A DNA stretch of 64,000 nucleotides from Motacilla alba alba. Lineage: Eukaryota > Chordata > Aves > Passeriformes > Motacillidae. The DNA lies in assembly GCF_015832195.1 (NCBI RefSeq), contig NC_052020.1:4419254-4483253 (forward strand). Direction: 5' to 3'. The translations under genes were made by a program, and so were the position numbers. The notes beneath the pieces are model-generated. The model saw nothing but the letters and a program-made list of their open reading frames with translations, was not told where the DNA came from and did not search any database. Positions 9,556-23,574 of the stretch are shown here, piece after piece (position 1 is the stretch's first letter; each line of letters begins with the position of its first letter).

Positions 9556-12500
9556 ATATCAATAAACCTCTTGACTGTCAGAGTGTTGCAATTCTGGAAT
9601 AATCAAAATTATGTGTTATTACAGAAGCTCCCGTTCTCAAAACTACTCTCATGATTTTTAAGTAGATATTTCAAAAGTCTGAGCCTCAGTCTCAGTTACA
9701 TTAGAATAACCCCATCAACTTCAATTATCTTAAAATAATATGAAGATCAGAGACTTATCATTGTCCACTTGCTGCTGTCTCTGTAATAGAACACTGTGGG
9801 CATCAGATTTAGCTTTTTTCTGTGGAAAATGATTTCTCTTTTATACTTTTAATAATGAGATCTAACATAGAATCAAAGTGACTTTTAAGAACATCCTATT
9901 TGTTCCTTTTTGATAATTTTTTCTTCCTAATATACCCTAAAAACTTTAACCAGAATCTCAAATAATGAGATCAAAACTATTTAAATTAAAATACATGTCT
10001 AGACTATTGAGTTATTCCTCCTTCAATCGTACTAAATAATACAAGCTGGAGAACCATAGCTTCCAGCCAGGTCTTTTGTGTATTTGGAAAAGCTTTATCG
10101 AGCCTAAGTTAAAAACTGCATTAAACTACATGAAAGTTTTCTTCCTAATGTGCATGGCACCATTTCATCTGTAACCTTGCCCAGTTTCAGTCGTGCTTTG
10201 GATATCTGTGTGTTATCCCCAGTGGTGAAATTTGCCCTCTGAGCATGTCCTGGATCTTCGGTCTTTAGTGTAAGGATCTGTCATGTCACAGGTTGAAAAT
10301 TGTTTTCTCATGGTAATGGCTGAGTTTGACAAAACTCTCAATCCAAGAAGGAAATACAAGACTAGCCAATTGTGCTAAAAATATGAAATGAGTAAAGCCT
10401 GCTGAACTGCAGCTGGGAAATGGGCTGTTTCCTGGAACCAGCTCCAGGCAGGTGTACCCAGACATCCACAGCTAGAATGAACGTGTGTCTCGGGGTTCCA
10501 AATTCTTGTGTTTAGTCATGCCTTTGCATATATCCTCCTTCAGTCTGTATTTTCACACAGTAGGGAAAAGAGTTAGAGAATATTCTTCCTCATCCCTTAT
10601 TTTGTCTTTTCTAAAGAAGAAAATTTCTTTTTCTTCTTTAATTTTCTTTTCTTTTCTTTTTTTTTTTTTAATCTGAGTAATCTCTACCCAGAATTTTTTT
10701 GTTGTTTCTGTGTTTTCTTCGTGAAACCTGAATTTTAAATTTCTCCTTAAAACAGGGGAGCAAGTTATTTCAGCTATGGATTCTGGAGATAAAATCTAGA
10801 TATTCCCCTCTGGATAACCAGTTTTGTGCAGCCTTACTTAACAGAACCCAGAGTTGAACTGTAGAGAAGAGAATTTTCAGAATAATGCAGTTAATGGATC
10901 CCAGCATCTGTATGATACAGAAACCCCATTTCAGAAAAAAGAGCCCCAAAAAGAAACAGATTTGTTTTCAATTACAGGGCTTGAAGTCACGGTGAGGTGG
11001 ACTTAACTGGAACATTTCTAATTTACCTCTGCTGAGGAACTTGCCTAGGATCCCTAATAAAATAAAAAGTAATATAAAACAAAAGAAGAAAATAAAAATA
11101 ATTTTGGATATGATGCAGATGATGTGGTAACATTTCTTAACTTTTCAAAGAAGGCTGTGTTTAACAAGTGAAGCTTTTTAGTCTCAGGTAAATGACAATT
11201 TGCTTCCACTTTTCAACTCTAGAACTACAATAAGCCTGTCTTTTAGTGTATTAAACTTCATTTAGAGACAGGATATGCAAGAACACTCTCCAGAAATTCC
11301 TTGTGAGGAGATACTTGTACCACCTAGATTTAGATACCTACTTGCAAATCTGATTTGTGCACAAAAAATATGCCTGTAAATTCCAACTAACTTATCAACT
11401 AATTATAGGATTTAAAAAAAATGAAATAACTTTTAAAATGGTTGCCAAAGACAATCTCACCTGTCCAAGGAATGAAATAGTATGGTTAAAGTTTTCAGAG
11501 AAATCAGAAGAAAAACACATTTTAGTAGAATAGATGCAGTAAGTTTAATACTGATTTTAAAGCTTATAGATGCTGGTCCCTCAAGATCTCGTGTGAGTTA
11601 TGAAATCCAATTTTATTCTCATAACTCTGTAATAAAGTTTTATAAATGTTATAAAAAAAGGTTTTTACTAAGAGTGAACAGAAATCTGAGCTATCTGGCC
11701 AAGTAATAAAATTGCATTCCTTTGTCACTAAGTGTCAGAGAAGGAGTTTTACAGTACACTGCTGGAAGATGGAGCATTGCTTATATTTCAACTGATGATT
11801 ATTTTGGATAGAAAAATTTGATTTTAAAATGTTTTTAATAGCAGACACACCTTAGAGAATACTTGTTTTGAATAGCATGCACACTTCAGAGAACAATTTT
11901 TTGCTGCATTTGTTAGCTTTTGTTGCTGAACATCTAAAAAATCCTTTTTTTCACCCTCAATATTGCTTTTGCAACTGCAGATCAATAATTGCTTTCTCAC
12001 CATATTGTCATATTGTCCCAGTCACACCAAGGGAGTATTAAAAACAGCCTGGAACTGTTAAAAGGCACCCTCATTCTACCTCTTTAATTAAGAATGTTAT
12101 TGCATTAATAATTGTAATTTCTTTCCTATGATAGGCTTTAAAGAATGCCTTGACTCTATTTTCACTTCCCCACAAAAATTGTCTTGTACTTCTATTTATA
12201 CATGACTGCTATGTGTATTATAATGAGATTATTCCATACTTCTAAAGTTTGCCATGATTTTCTTGTTTTAAAACCATGTTTCAATTAGTGAATATCTTTG
12301 AAAAAGTCTCATTCCTTCTTTTATTGCATGCAAAGATGGAGAATCTTTGATTCTCCACAGTGATCACTCTAATGATCACTGGTATTACTGTTTTATAAAT
12401 TACTATAATGTATTTCTCAAAATTTCCCTCAGTACTGAATGATTTTGGCAGTGCAAAATGGATAATGTGAATTAAGTTTAGCATTTAGACTAATTTTCTA

Positions 12501-13155
12501 TATATATATGGAAACTCGGAAGAACCTCAATTTTCAACCAGAAAACTCTTCTCATGCCTTATTCCTTAGAAAGTAATTATTCTGAAAGGAACAACATGAT
12601 GGAAAAAAAAAAAAAGAAAAAGAGGAGAGAAATAGGAAATGGAAAAAAACATAATTACATTTTGTAGCACTTTGGTGAATAAAATCCACGTTTCAACTAA
12701 ATCAATTAGATCCTGCTCCATGTAATTACCCTGAATGCAACCCCAACTTGAATTTAACTTGCTACAGGAACTGTGCAGTTTACCTGTTTAAAAAGACAGA
12801 TTTTATCACCAGCTAAAGGCACTTCAATTAAAATTGGAGGCTTAACCAGCCAGAAGGCTGCTGGCACTGCCTTGATGAGCTGGAATCCTAATTGGAAGCT
12901 CTTTGCAGTGAGTGCACAGCAAAGAAGCGTGGCTGTGTTTCCAGGGCTGCCCTGCTCTCTGCAGATGTTTCCTACCCATCTCTGGAATTTCTACACATCT
13001 CTGCGTTTCTGGAATGGCCTCCATGATGTGACCCACCTGAACCACAAAGTCGGTTCATTCTACTTTCAGGAGAAGTCTTGATTTTCGTTATCCTGTGCCG
13101 TCTAAAATACTTTTCCTTCAGATCTTTTTTATTTCATTATTTTGCTGGTGGAGTT
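9556..13155. other. Unique AT-rich sequence, no gene seen
   Basis: Contains a pyrimidine run at about 10625-10670 and a pair of back-to-back hairpins (12337-12381). The open frames (63-102 codons) have no recognisable domain. Confidence 0.5.
12337..12381 (+). other. Two adjacent perfect hairpins
   Basis: Hairpin 1: TGGAGAATC, loop TTT, GATTCTCCA (12337-12357). Hairpin 2: CAGTGATCA, loop CTCTAA, TGATCACTG (12358-12381). Each has 9-bp perfect arms and they abut without a gap. Too short for a microRNA precursor. Function unknown. Confidence 0.85.
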
Positions 13156-13683
13156 TGTGGGAATTGGAAAAACAGAAACATCCACAGACACTGGAGGGTT
13201 TGATCTGCAGCTTTGGAAGAAGCTTGGATTGATGCAAAAATACAGATATTAAGCAGAAAAATTATAAACTTATGTCTCTATAATTGTAAGAAAGAATATG
13301 CCTTAAGTGAGAAACTGGATGGGTAAGATGGTGAAGGGTTCATAGTGCAGGGGTGTGGTTGTGTAGAATAAGCTAAGGGTTTAGAAGTTATAATAGAAGC
13401 ACGTGTGTGCCTGTGAGTTCAAAGCCCATTGGATAAAAGTTCTGCAGTGCAGCAGAATTAAGTAAAGGTGATAGGTTAGAAAAGCAAAATAAACCCTGTG
13501 GCAACTGTCCACTGGGTTAGAAAGTTCTGCATTGCCTTGTAACAAAGAACTTGGGACTACTCTGAGCTGTGGCCCAGTTCTTGCTCCTCTAAAGTCTCAC
13601 AGCCTCTGAGGCTGATGTTTATCTGAGCAATGAATTGTTCTTAGCCCAAAAATAGTGCCATCCCTGCATTACTGGGGGTGGTA
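13156..13683 (+). mobile_element. Solo LTR, family C (copy 1)
   Basis: Starts TGTGGGAATTGGAAAAACAG and aligns over its whole length with 58631-59141. Strongly shared blocks are GTGCAGCAGAATTAAGTAAA, TTCTGCATTGCCTTGTAACA and GGACTACTCTGAGCTGTGGC. An AATAAAC poly(A)-like signal lies near 13489. GAGTT occurs directly before the start (13151-13155) and again at 13684-13688, a plausible 5-bp target-site duplication of the ERVL kind. Exact 3' boundary uncertain by a few bases. Confidence 0.85.
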
Positions 13684-13737
13684 GAGTTAAAGTCTCTTCT
13701 GCCCATCCCAGCAGAGGCCAGAGGGATTGGTTATGTG

Positions 13738-13845
13738 CCAGAATACTTTTTTCTGGAGCTGACCAGAAGCTTTTTTCTGGAATACTTTTTTCTGGAGCTT
13801 GAAGCACCAGAATACTTTTTTCTGGAGCTTGAAGCACCTCCAAAT
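13738..13845 (+). repeat. Short tandem array of 30-bp hairpin units
   Basis: The motif CCAGAATACTTTTTTCTGG, itself an inverted repeat (CCAGAA...TTCTGG), is followed by AGCTTGAAGCA and repeated about three to four times with partial units between. In one frame this encodes repeats of EYFFLELEAP, a by-product of the 30-bp period. It lies 55 bp after LTR-C and is not seen near the second LTR-C copy. Confidence 0.9.
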
Positions 13846-14084
13846 GAAAGCTGTAGGTATGGAAACTTGAGCAATTATAGTCAAATACATTCATATATTT
13901 TAGAGCTTATGATACCTGAATCAATGCATTTGTAGCTGAGTGTAAGAAATATCATCAACCCTGCTATTAGTGTTTGATTATTGTAGAGTACTTTATTGCT
14001 TTTTGGGCTCTATTTCCTTAGCTTATTCCAGCTACTGAATTCAGTGTAAAAGGCTCTTATACCCTGTGATGGGACAAACGTGTT

Positions 14085-14216
14085 GGGTTTTTGTCTGTTT
14101 GGTTTTTTGGGGGTTTTTTGGTTGTTTTTTTTTCTTTCTTTTTTTTCCCTTTGGCTAGTGGTTTTTTGTTTGGGTTTGATTTTTGGGTTTTTGTTTGTTT
14201 GTTTGTTTGTTTTTTT
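14085..14216 (+). repeat. T-rich low complexity with (GTTT)n
   Basis: Runs of T with GG or GGGGG interruptions followed by GTTTGTTTGTTTGTTTG. Confidence 0.9.
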
Positions 14217-17200
14217 AAAAGCAGAAAATCCAGCATAGATAGTAACACCAGAGAGTTCCAATTTTAGGTGAAACAACATCACCAAACACTACTCTCCATC
14301 CAATTACTGTGATACTTAAATTATTAGAATGCACATAGGTGGCAGTTTAATTTCCCTTTATATTATTTTTTGAGGTTTTGAACAGATTTCTATGATACCA
14401 CTTGTGATTGTGATAGCCTAGATAAGTTTACTACTGTTAAGCAGATGTAAGGCCCAACATTTAGTAGAGCTGCTTACTTTTTTTTTCTCAAATGACAGAT
14501 TCTTGATCAAAAATGACTTCCAAAATTCTTCTAAGAATTTCTCAGTGTTTTGTTTTTGCACAGTTTGAATATTGAATATGCAAATGAGTAGCCAAAATTG
14601 ATATAAAATTGATATAAATTAAAAATTATTTATATCAATAAAAATGATATAAATTTTTTAAACATAAAAATATTTTAAAGTTGTATTTTTACAAAAATAG
14701 GAATCAATATAAAAATGTTTGTGTGAGGTGTTGACAGTGATTTACTTTCATCTTTTTCATGTATCCTTTCATGATTTCCAAGGTTCCAGCAGCAGGCTCA
14801 GGCTCTGCTGACACAGCATTTCTGCAAGCAGAATTTCCCTGCTCACTGCTGGCACTCTCAGCTGAGGAAGGGTTGACTCAGCTCGGAATGAAAGGAATGA
14901 CCTGACAGGAACTGCACCAGGGAAAGGTGACAAAGATGGGAGAAATAACTGAGTTTGGGAGAAAGAAGGGAACGTCACATGATGAAAAAGGAGGAGTGTG
15001 GAAATGCAGAGAAAACCTTTCAAATGAAAGGGCTGCTTCAACTCTTTCTTACTGCAGATGAGACACAATTTCTTTGAACTCATTTCACTGAATCACCTTG
15101 AACGTGTTCAGTAGGTTTTGGGACATTTGCCAGAAGTCAAAAGGTTAAGTCTTCCACTATATTTTTTAAGCAGTTTTGCTGGTTTTAAGTCTACATTCAT
15201 ATCTCAAAAGATTTTTTTTTTTTTTTTTTACATCAAAGGAAGAAAGACAAGTAAAAATTCTAACTGGTAACTTCTTAGTGTTAAACCATTTTTTCTTGTG
15301 GGTATGATCATGGTAACTTTTCCAATCTCACCTTTGAAGAAAATACTACTGATGTATTTTAGGTCCTTTGTAGTCACCTAACGTAGTACCTTTACTTTTT
15401 TTCAGGATCTAATAATAATGAATAAGAGCACGATAAATCCTTAAAGGGAATAATGCCAAGTTTTATTTTTTCCTTCCTGACTTCTGAAAATAGAATGTTC
15501 CTTGGAATTAGTGTTTCCTTTACAAAAGAATACGTTGCTAGGGTTTGGAATTTTAATTAAACCTGACGCTCAAACTAAGCCTGCTCTAATATTGGTGCTA
15601 CTGTTTGTTGATTTTCTGCAGCAATGTCCTTTGGAAAAATAACAAAATTCTCAAAATGTAGTTTTTCATGAGTCCAGAACTGCCAGGCTAATGTTCCGGT
15701 GGGGATTGAGCTGATGATATAAAACTCTACCTCTGATCGGCAGCATCTCATTTGATAAGGCGAGTTTCTAACTGAATTATCAAGCCTCAGTGATCTGTGT
15801 TGGGGCAAATGCTAACAACATCAGCATCTGTGAATGGCTTAACCATCATGGTACTGAAAAATAAGCACTTAAGGTTAGTTTTTTATTCTCCAAGATTTGA
15901 AGATGAACTTCATTTTAAGCAGAAAAGAGTCCCAGTGAGGACAGCTGGCATTTAAATTTTATTAAAGATACAGCTGCTCTTAATGGCTGCATCACGCTCT
16001 GACCCTGAGCATGACAAATTCTCTTAGCTAGAAAACAGAAATCGTAAAAGATTCTGCATTTGTGTGGTAGTCACACTGCTTGCCAGTTTTTCTTCCATTA
16101 TAACAACTTTTTGATCCTCTGGTGGTGTACAGGTACCCTCTCATCAACACAAAAAACCCCAAAGTGTTAAAGACTTACACACCCCTCAATGCAAAATATT
16201 TTCTGAGGAAGTCCTGTGGAATAATGGGCAGTTCTGGGATACTTTCTATGGGGAGCAACATTTCTCCAAAGATCTGTTCTGTAAACTGTCTACAAACTTC
16301 TTTTTCTCTACAGCTACTTGAGAGTACTAATTTTAGTATTCCCTTTTAGTATTTCCCTTTTTCCTGGGTTTAAAAAGTCCATGATGGTTGCCATTTTTTC
16401 TGCCATTCTTTGTTTACAACACATTTTTCTGTGCTTTTCTCCTTGCTGAGATGCTGGTTTGGGCTCAGGCAAGTGTGTGAGCTTGACTTCACTGTGGTGA
16501 GCTGCACATGCATAACTTTGCTAGGTAAGGCACTGAGCATGAGGAACTTCTCCTCAAGTTTGAAGTTGCTTCATGTTCACAGAGAAAATCCTCTTTGACA
16601 ATTTTCTGAGAACCAAGCCCTTGAGAATATAGGATGTTTCATGTTGCTGTGGACAGTGTCATAGCTGTTAAATATGTGACAATCACAGCATTTCTGTTTC
16701 TGGCTAAACTTCTCCCAGAAATACAGCTTCCAACCTGACCCTAAGCTGGGTAAAATTACAGTAAAATTCCTGAAGATTTTATGCACAGGCTCAGAAAGAC
16801 ATGGATTGCTTGGCTAATGACATGCTGAGCAATCTGCTCTTCAAGCAGAGATGGGCACTGCTAGTAAGGCTTAGGGGTAAACCAAGATTTTTGTCATGAA
16901 AGAAAATTACAATAATCATAACTGCATCATAATATTGACTTTTTCGTTGTTCTTAACTTAGACATTGTTTAAGAAGTGAACAGTTTGGAACAACATTGTT
17001 TTCTAAACTTCTTTCAGCCTGCATCTAAATGCTAACATTTTATTTTTAGAAAAACATCCCATGATCTATTAAGGAAACTGAACAGCCTCTGTCCACACAT
17101 AAGAAATCAAATTTTCTTCATAAAACAATCCAGAGAAAGAAGGCCATGGAATAAGGCTATCCATAATGTATAATATGTATAAATATAAGGTTATTCTGTC

Positions 17201-20200
17201 AGCAGAACCATAAGCATATAAATTCTAGAGAGATAAGAGAAACAACAAACTCCTGAGCTGGATTTGCATATTTTGCAATCTTGCAGTGTATATCTCTGCT
17301 TCTTCTATAATTGATTTGAAGCTGCTGTAGCAGCATTAAAGTGTCAGAGACTTCAATTTATGTACCACTCTGCCCAAACCCCCAGCCCAGTCACAGAAAG
17401 GGAGCTATTCAGTCTCAGCATGAGTTATTCCTTATTTTGCTTGAAAACACCTTGCAAATAAATGCTTGATGGTTCTCAAATCCTCCTGTTAATTATGGAC
17501 AGGAAAACCCTTTAGACAAGAAAAGCCTGAGATGTGCAGGCAAACAGAGCTCTCTTGAGGCTGCTGAGTGTGCGCTGTGGTCACTGACCTGTCACTGCTG
17601 ATTTACCTCTGGATCACCTTCCTGTTCCTGGAGCAGCAGGAAATACATCTTCCATGGGATGCTGTCAGGCTCTGAGGTGTTGGTACCTTCCCACTTTAAT
17701 AACAGCGTGGCTTCTCATTCATCTAAAGAAAAACTGCATTGTGATTTGTGGTTTTCAAAACCCTGATGCAAATTTTCAAAAGCCTTTCAGGAATGACTGG
17801 GTTTGTTAAAAAATTATGGTACATGGCAATCAGATCTACAGGTCATGGCTTAACCAAACAATCTATTTAAGATTTAACCACGGGGAATATTTCTTCAGAA
17901 ATTGAAGTATTTTTGAGGGAAAAATATGTAATTTACTTGAAAAATTTTCACTTAAGACTGAAGACAAAAGTGCCTTCAACTTTGCTTATTTTGTTACAGA
18001 AATCTCATTATTCAGACTTAATTTCGAACACCTTTTTGGTTAAATACTGAACTATAATAACACTTGTTTTTATGAGTAGCTGATAATGAACTGGAGGTTT
18101 AGGCACTTACCTTTCCCTTAACCACTGGGTTACTGTAGAACTGGACACAAGAAAGATTTGTACTTCTTTTTGTTGTTCATTTCAGAGTATAAACAGGAAA
18201 TTAAATGAAACTCAAATTGGAGAAACTCAATGAGGAGAACCAATAGATATTTCCTTGCAAGCTGGGATTTCTTTCTCCCCATGCTAGGAGAAAAGGGACA
18301 TTTCCTGTAGCTGGGATGGCTTTTTGTACCTTCAGAAATGAGAGATTTAAAAATGAGAGATGCCATTCTGGAGGAATTGCCTGTGCTTATATCGTGGGGA
18401 ACAAGAGAGACTCTGGGAATCTCATTTCCACTCAAAATGTTAGGCTAGCTCACCCACACTGGAAAATAGCATTATGGAAAAATTTGTCTAAGGAAGGTAG
18501 GTGAGATTTTAAGTGAGTGTTCTGGCAAAATGAACCCTTTTCATCAGGCCTGCCATCTGTCTGCAGATGAGATGGAAAAATGAGGGAAGGGAAGACTAAT
18601 GAATTAGTAACAATCAGGTTTTGATTATTAATCCTAACTCAATATCACTTCTTATTTGCATGTTTTTAAAGTGGAATGGAGCAGTAAAAGCAAGTTTCTC
18701 CTGCATTTTAACTTTCTGAAAAACTAGATAGCAGACTTCTACACTCACTTGCTTGAAGAACTTCTTTGGGTTTTGTGTTCTATCTGTTTTGACAGTTTTA
18801 TTGCTTGTTTTCTACTGAAGAGAAAGCAGCCTACGCCACACTAAAAGGAAAATATTACAAGTGACAACAGCCCCTGGAAGTTACAGCCATGAATTTGATG
18901 ACAAAGCTTCCTAGGGCATGGAAAAAATTAATTTGCTTCCACAACAGTGTCACAGAAATTTCTTTTAGATTAACTTGAATCTGATGAAAAAATTAATGGA
19001 TGTTATCATGCATTTATCATTTTTAAGGCATCTGTGGCTCTTATAGAATGAAAAACATATTTTTAATAAAGTCAAATAAAAATCTTTGATTATCAGGAGT
19101 AGTGTGTGTTTGCTTTAGTGGGAACTTCAAATATGTCAAATTCCTGCTTCTGAATTCATGTAGGAATCAATTCTTTGAAGTCAGAATGTATAGCAATGAA
19201 CTTTGTAAACCTACACTGAGATGGAATTAGTAATTTCTAACTGAAAAAAAGAAATTAGTAACCCCATACCTTTTCTAGATTGTATGTAAAACACCTCTAT
19301 CAAACCACCTGGCTCTTACATTTCTCTGGAGGAGGAAGAACAGTATCTGTGGCAGCTGAGTCTTGCTTCTTTTGGATGCTGAAATAGCAATTAAAGTTAG
19401 CACATAAATAGAAATGTATAGAGTTACATTTCTTATATGGAGCTAGTTTGTGTTCTATCCAGAAAACCATGCAAATAACTAACTAAATAAATGTAATTAA
19501 TAATAAAAGTATAACCAGATGAAGGAAAATACCAAGAGTACATATTAACACAATCTGGCTTTAACCCACAGATTGCAGACTAAAGGCTGCTATAGAACTG
19601 AGAGGGAATAAATCAGAATCTCAGGGTGGTACTGTGTCTGTTCAATTTACTATCAAAAAAATTCATATTTTTGACAGCTGCCCACAACCAGAAAGAAGCT
19701 AATAGGTAAGGAGAAATAAATCACAGTAGAAAAGAAGATTAAAAAAACAGTTTAGATTGGCTTTTGAAATTTCTAGGTAGTTGTATTCTCACATGTAAGG
19801 TTCCTGGAAAGGAAGGAAAATCAGATATGACTCTTGGTCCCAAATATCCTTAGAAAGTAGACTCAGTTTAGGAGGGAAGGCATTCAGTGGTGTTTGGCCC
19901 CACCCTAACCACTCAGTGGAGCTTCTCTTTCCTAAAGCATCACCCACACCATTCCAAAGCCTAAATCATTCCTGCACAACAGTAACAAAAGGAGATCCAC
20001 ATAGAAAATAAAATACTTGATTTGCTGTTCAAAAATTTGAGGCTGCAGGAAATCCCTTTCACGTATTTTATTCTAATTTTTTTTCCCCAAAATCTTGGGG
20101 ACCTCTGATGGCACAGAGCTCCAGTGGAATCCAAAGAAAGCTGGGATTATTGGTATTGCTCCTCCATCACCTCTCAAAAGAGGATCATCATTTCATCCCT

Positions 20201-21633
20201 TGCAGAAGTGGAAAGGATAATCAGGTTTTAGAATTCAAGCATTATTGGGATATTAGGTAGATTTAAGTTAGCATAAGGGGGATTGTAATAGCATAAGCTA
20301 TAGAGGTTGAGAAACCAAGGAGATGGAAAACTGTAAGCCTCCAGTTGCAGTATGGAGCAGTAAACCCAGAAAAATGCTGACATCTGTAATGCATCAGGAA
20401 TGTAAATGACTTCGTGGTAACAGAAATGATAATTGAGAGCTCTCTGTGATCATTTTGGATGTCTGAAAATTACTGATTTTTTTATTTTTTAATTTTGGAG
20501 CTGTGTGAAACTTTTAGCTACAGTAAAGGTTGGTCTATTTCCTTAACTGTTTCTATCTGTGGCTACTGCTTTGCCTTTGTTTCCTGGTATTCTTTTGGTT
20601 TTGTATGCAATCAGAGGCATCATAAGGTCCCTCCTAAAAATTACATTTCTCCCTGTGTGCATGACTTTTATGTTAATGACTATATTAAATGTTTTCCTGT
20701 ACTACAGTTACTCAAGAGAACAAACATGTTATAATATTAAATTTTAAGGTTAAAGGCAATCTAATATACCAAATCCCATTTTCCTCACAATATCCAAAAT
20801 ACTGTAAGGGACAAGTGAAAAGGCACTCAGAGTATATACACTACAACTAAAATGTTTGGTTACCAGTGGAGTATCTTTTGGTCATCTTATTAAATCAATA
20901 ATGTTTCATATCTGAACGCCAAGCAGTTTATTTTCTCCTAAAGTAAAACCTCATGGTAGAACTCAGATTAAAAATGGCCTAAGAAAGGACTTAATTTGAT
21001 TAGAAGCTGACAGCTCCATCCCATATCAATTTACAGGAGTCAGAAGTGGTTAGTTATATCAGTTTTCCTTGGTTATTACGTTCAATCCTGAATAAATGAG
21101 GGGGAAAGTCTGTCTGTGCTCCTCACATGCAGTCATTTAATTCACTGTTCTTTTCTGGCAAATCTCATTCATAGTGCTCCTTTGAAATATGATTGGTGAT
21201 GCCAATTACCACAGGCATATTGGCTGAACAGAATATATTTCATTTTATCAGAGGAAAAGACATCAATGGAGTCTGCAGTAATTTTTGTGTCCCTTGCTAT
21301 TTAATTCCTACACTGTTTATTTTTTATTTCAGAGGGTAAGCATGCATCCTCTGCTCCCACTCAGTTTCTCATTATTTCTCCATTAAGTCAAATTACAATA
21401 TAATTCAAGAATATCCAAATTGATGAAAGATGGTATTGCTTTAGCTTTTAAAAGCTAAAGAGCCATAGAATAAGCAGCTTCCCTCATCTATAATCTCAGT
21501 CCTATCACGCTCAATTCAGTTGAAGACAATATAAATGTAGGAGTTCAGAAACCAACAACCAAATGGATAAATTGCCTACAGTAAGGATATTTTATCATGC
21601 AAATGTCAATAATCTCAGATATAAGCTTTAAAG
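14217..21633. other. Long unique AT-rich stretch, no gene seen
   Basis: About 7.4 kb without a recognised transposon or gene. Open frames are 60-105 codons, unrelated to any family I know, and not arranged like exons. It contains a poly(T) run near 15211 and a 22-bp perfect palindrome at 21439-21460. Confidence 0.5.
21439..21460. other. 22-bp perfect palindrome
   Basis: CTTTAGCTTTT followed directly by its exact reverse complement AAAAGCTAAAG, with no spacer. Confidence 0.9.
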
Positions 21634-21676
21634 GAGAACAGAAAATTCAAATTAGGAACAGAAAATTCAAATCAAA
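21634..21676 (+). repeat. 21-bp tandem duplication
   Basis: GAACAGAAAATTCAAAT occurs twice in a row, with a spacer of about 4 bp. Confidence 0.85.
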
Positions 21677-21689
21677 ATCAGAGAGTTCA

Positions 21690-21990
21690 TTGACATGAAA
21701 AGTATATAAAGTATATAAAAAGTATATAAAATATATACTTCTCACTTAAAATATATATAATTATAATACACTACATAATACAATAAATATAATACATATT
21801 ATACTATAATATAAAATTATAATACACATTATAATATAATATAATATAATGATATTATGTGATACTGTTATACTAAAAATAATAATACCATAAATTGAAA
21901 TACTATAAATTAAATAAAATGTAATTCTATCAATTAAATAGAATACTATAAATAAATACTAAAAATTAAATAAATACTATACATTGAAAA
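21690..21990. repeat. AT-rich simple-sequence region
   Basis: Mixed short arrays of AAGTATATA, ATATAAT and AATACTATAAATT. Almost entirely A and T. Confidence 0.9.
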
Positions 21991-23574
21991 ATAAATAAAA
22001 ACCCTGGTACATAGTGCTAGAACAGAGCACAGCAGTGATTTCAAGAGCAGCTATTTGTGATTCCTGACCACGTGGGTGATCCCACAGCTCTGATCTGTGC
22101 ATTAAGTGCACTAATAACTCAGCCAAAATCAAACCTGTTGCCTCATTCTGATGCTCACACAAACAAATGACATTTGCTGCTGTACTTCTGGTACATTTTG
22201 AAGTGTTCACAAATGCCAGAAGGAGGGAAGTAGTGTTTTCCTTCAAAATCATCCAAAAAAAAAAAAAAAAAAGAGTAGATTAAGTTTAGCAATAAAACCA
22301 TGTAAAAGATAGAGGTTGTCAAAATCCCAGAAAAGATAAAATTGTGAACTGCCCTGATTTAGGCCCAGAGCTACAAATACCTGTTCCACTTCATTGGGCA
22401 CAGCACAATCTGCTGGTCCAGATTTATCTCCATCTATTTATCTGTATTATACAGATGTATCCTGCAGCCTCAGCCTGCCCAGTCACACTCATTTCCTAAC
22501 ACAACCTGTTGGGAGCTCACCAGCCCTTCAGAGCTGTAGCTGCATCTCATCTGCCAGGTGGAAAAAGAATTCAACTGATTTTTTTTTATTTTGTTTACTT
22601 GTAGCAAGCAACTTCAGTTTATCACAGCCTTATTTTATGCATCATGTGGATGAATCCTGCCTATAATATAAAATAATCAGAATTTAAAAAAAAATTCTAA
22701 CTATTTAAACTATGATCTTGGTACTTAAGGGTCTCCTTTAACTTTTAATACATCTCATCAAATATGTTAAAAAAGGCGTTTTACAACAATGAAAACAAAT
22801 ATGAATACACTCTTACAGTTTGACTGAAAACTCCCTGAAACGGGATGGAAAGGTACAAGCTCTGGTATACAATATTTTTATATTGAATATATTTACATAG
22901 ATTTCTATAAAAATGTATTTATATAGATAAATGTATATTTATATTTGTATATAAAACCCATTAATATCCTTTGTAGAATCAGATGTCCTAAGGAAGACTC
23001 TCACTTAACAATCATATCTTTGCAAATAGGAGCAATTTCAGCTATGAGGAGAAATCTTGGTGGAGATACCTTAATGAAAGGCTGAGGGAGAACAGAAAGT
23101 AAAACAGACCAAGAAAGCAGCAACCTAGTGTTAGACACAGTGATGCAAATAGAACAACCCTGGCAAAAGTCCATTGGCAAGGGAGTTTTGGAATATTCTC
23201 TAATCAAACTAGACTTCCTAGTCTGTACCTCACAGCCTGTGTAGTGCACTGCAGTGTGGATTCCAGGGAACAGGACTGCATCTCTAGGGAAAAAGAAAAT
23301 GAGACTTATTGCAAAATAAGTCTACATTTGTGCCATTTAATACATACAGTGCATTATTCTTCATTCTCTTTCTGCAATGCGTAGTTCATCTCTCCAGCAA
23401 AGGTTTTTGAAAGTCATTTCTGTGCAGTATTGAAGCAGATTTTACTTGAACTTCTTGCAGCTGCTAGGACATGCCTGGGATGAGTTAAAATTAAGAATGG
23501 AGTGCTGGAAGTTGGTAATCCACATGAACTGAAGAGGTTTGAAGAGCAGCACAAACACTCCAGGTCTTTCCATG
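21991..23574. other. Unique sequence, no gene seen
   Basis: An A-run of about 18 at 22255-22272 and an AT-rich stretch at 22865-22960. No recognised element. Confidence 0.5.

Noticed and set aside
12337..12381. microRNA precursor
   Set aside because: Stems of 9 bp are far too short for a Drosha/Dicer substrate. The same holds for 31721-31778, 58516-58547 and 61566-61614.
13738..13845. CRISPR-like repeat/spacer array
   Set aside because: Repeats are contiguous tandem units without unique spacers, and the DNA is vertebrate.
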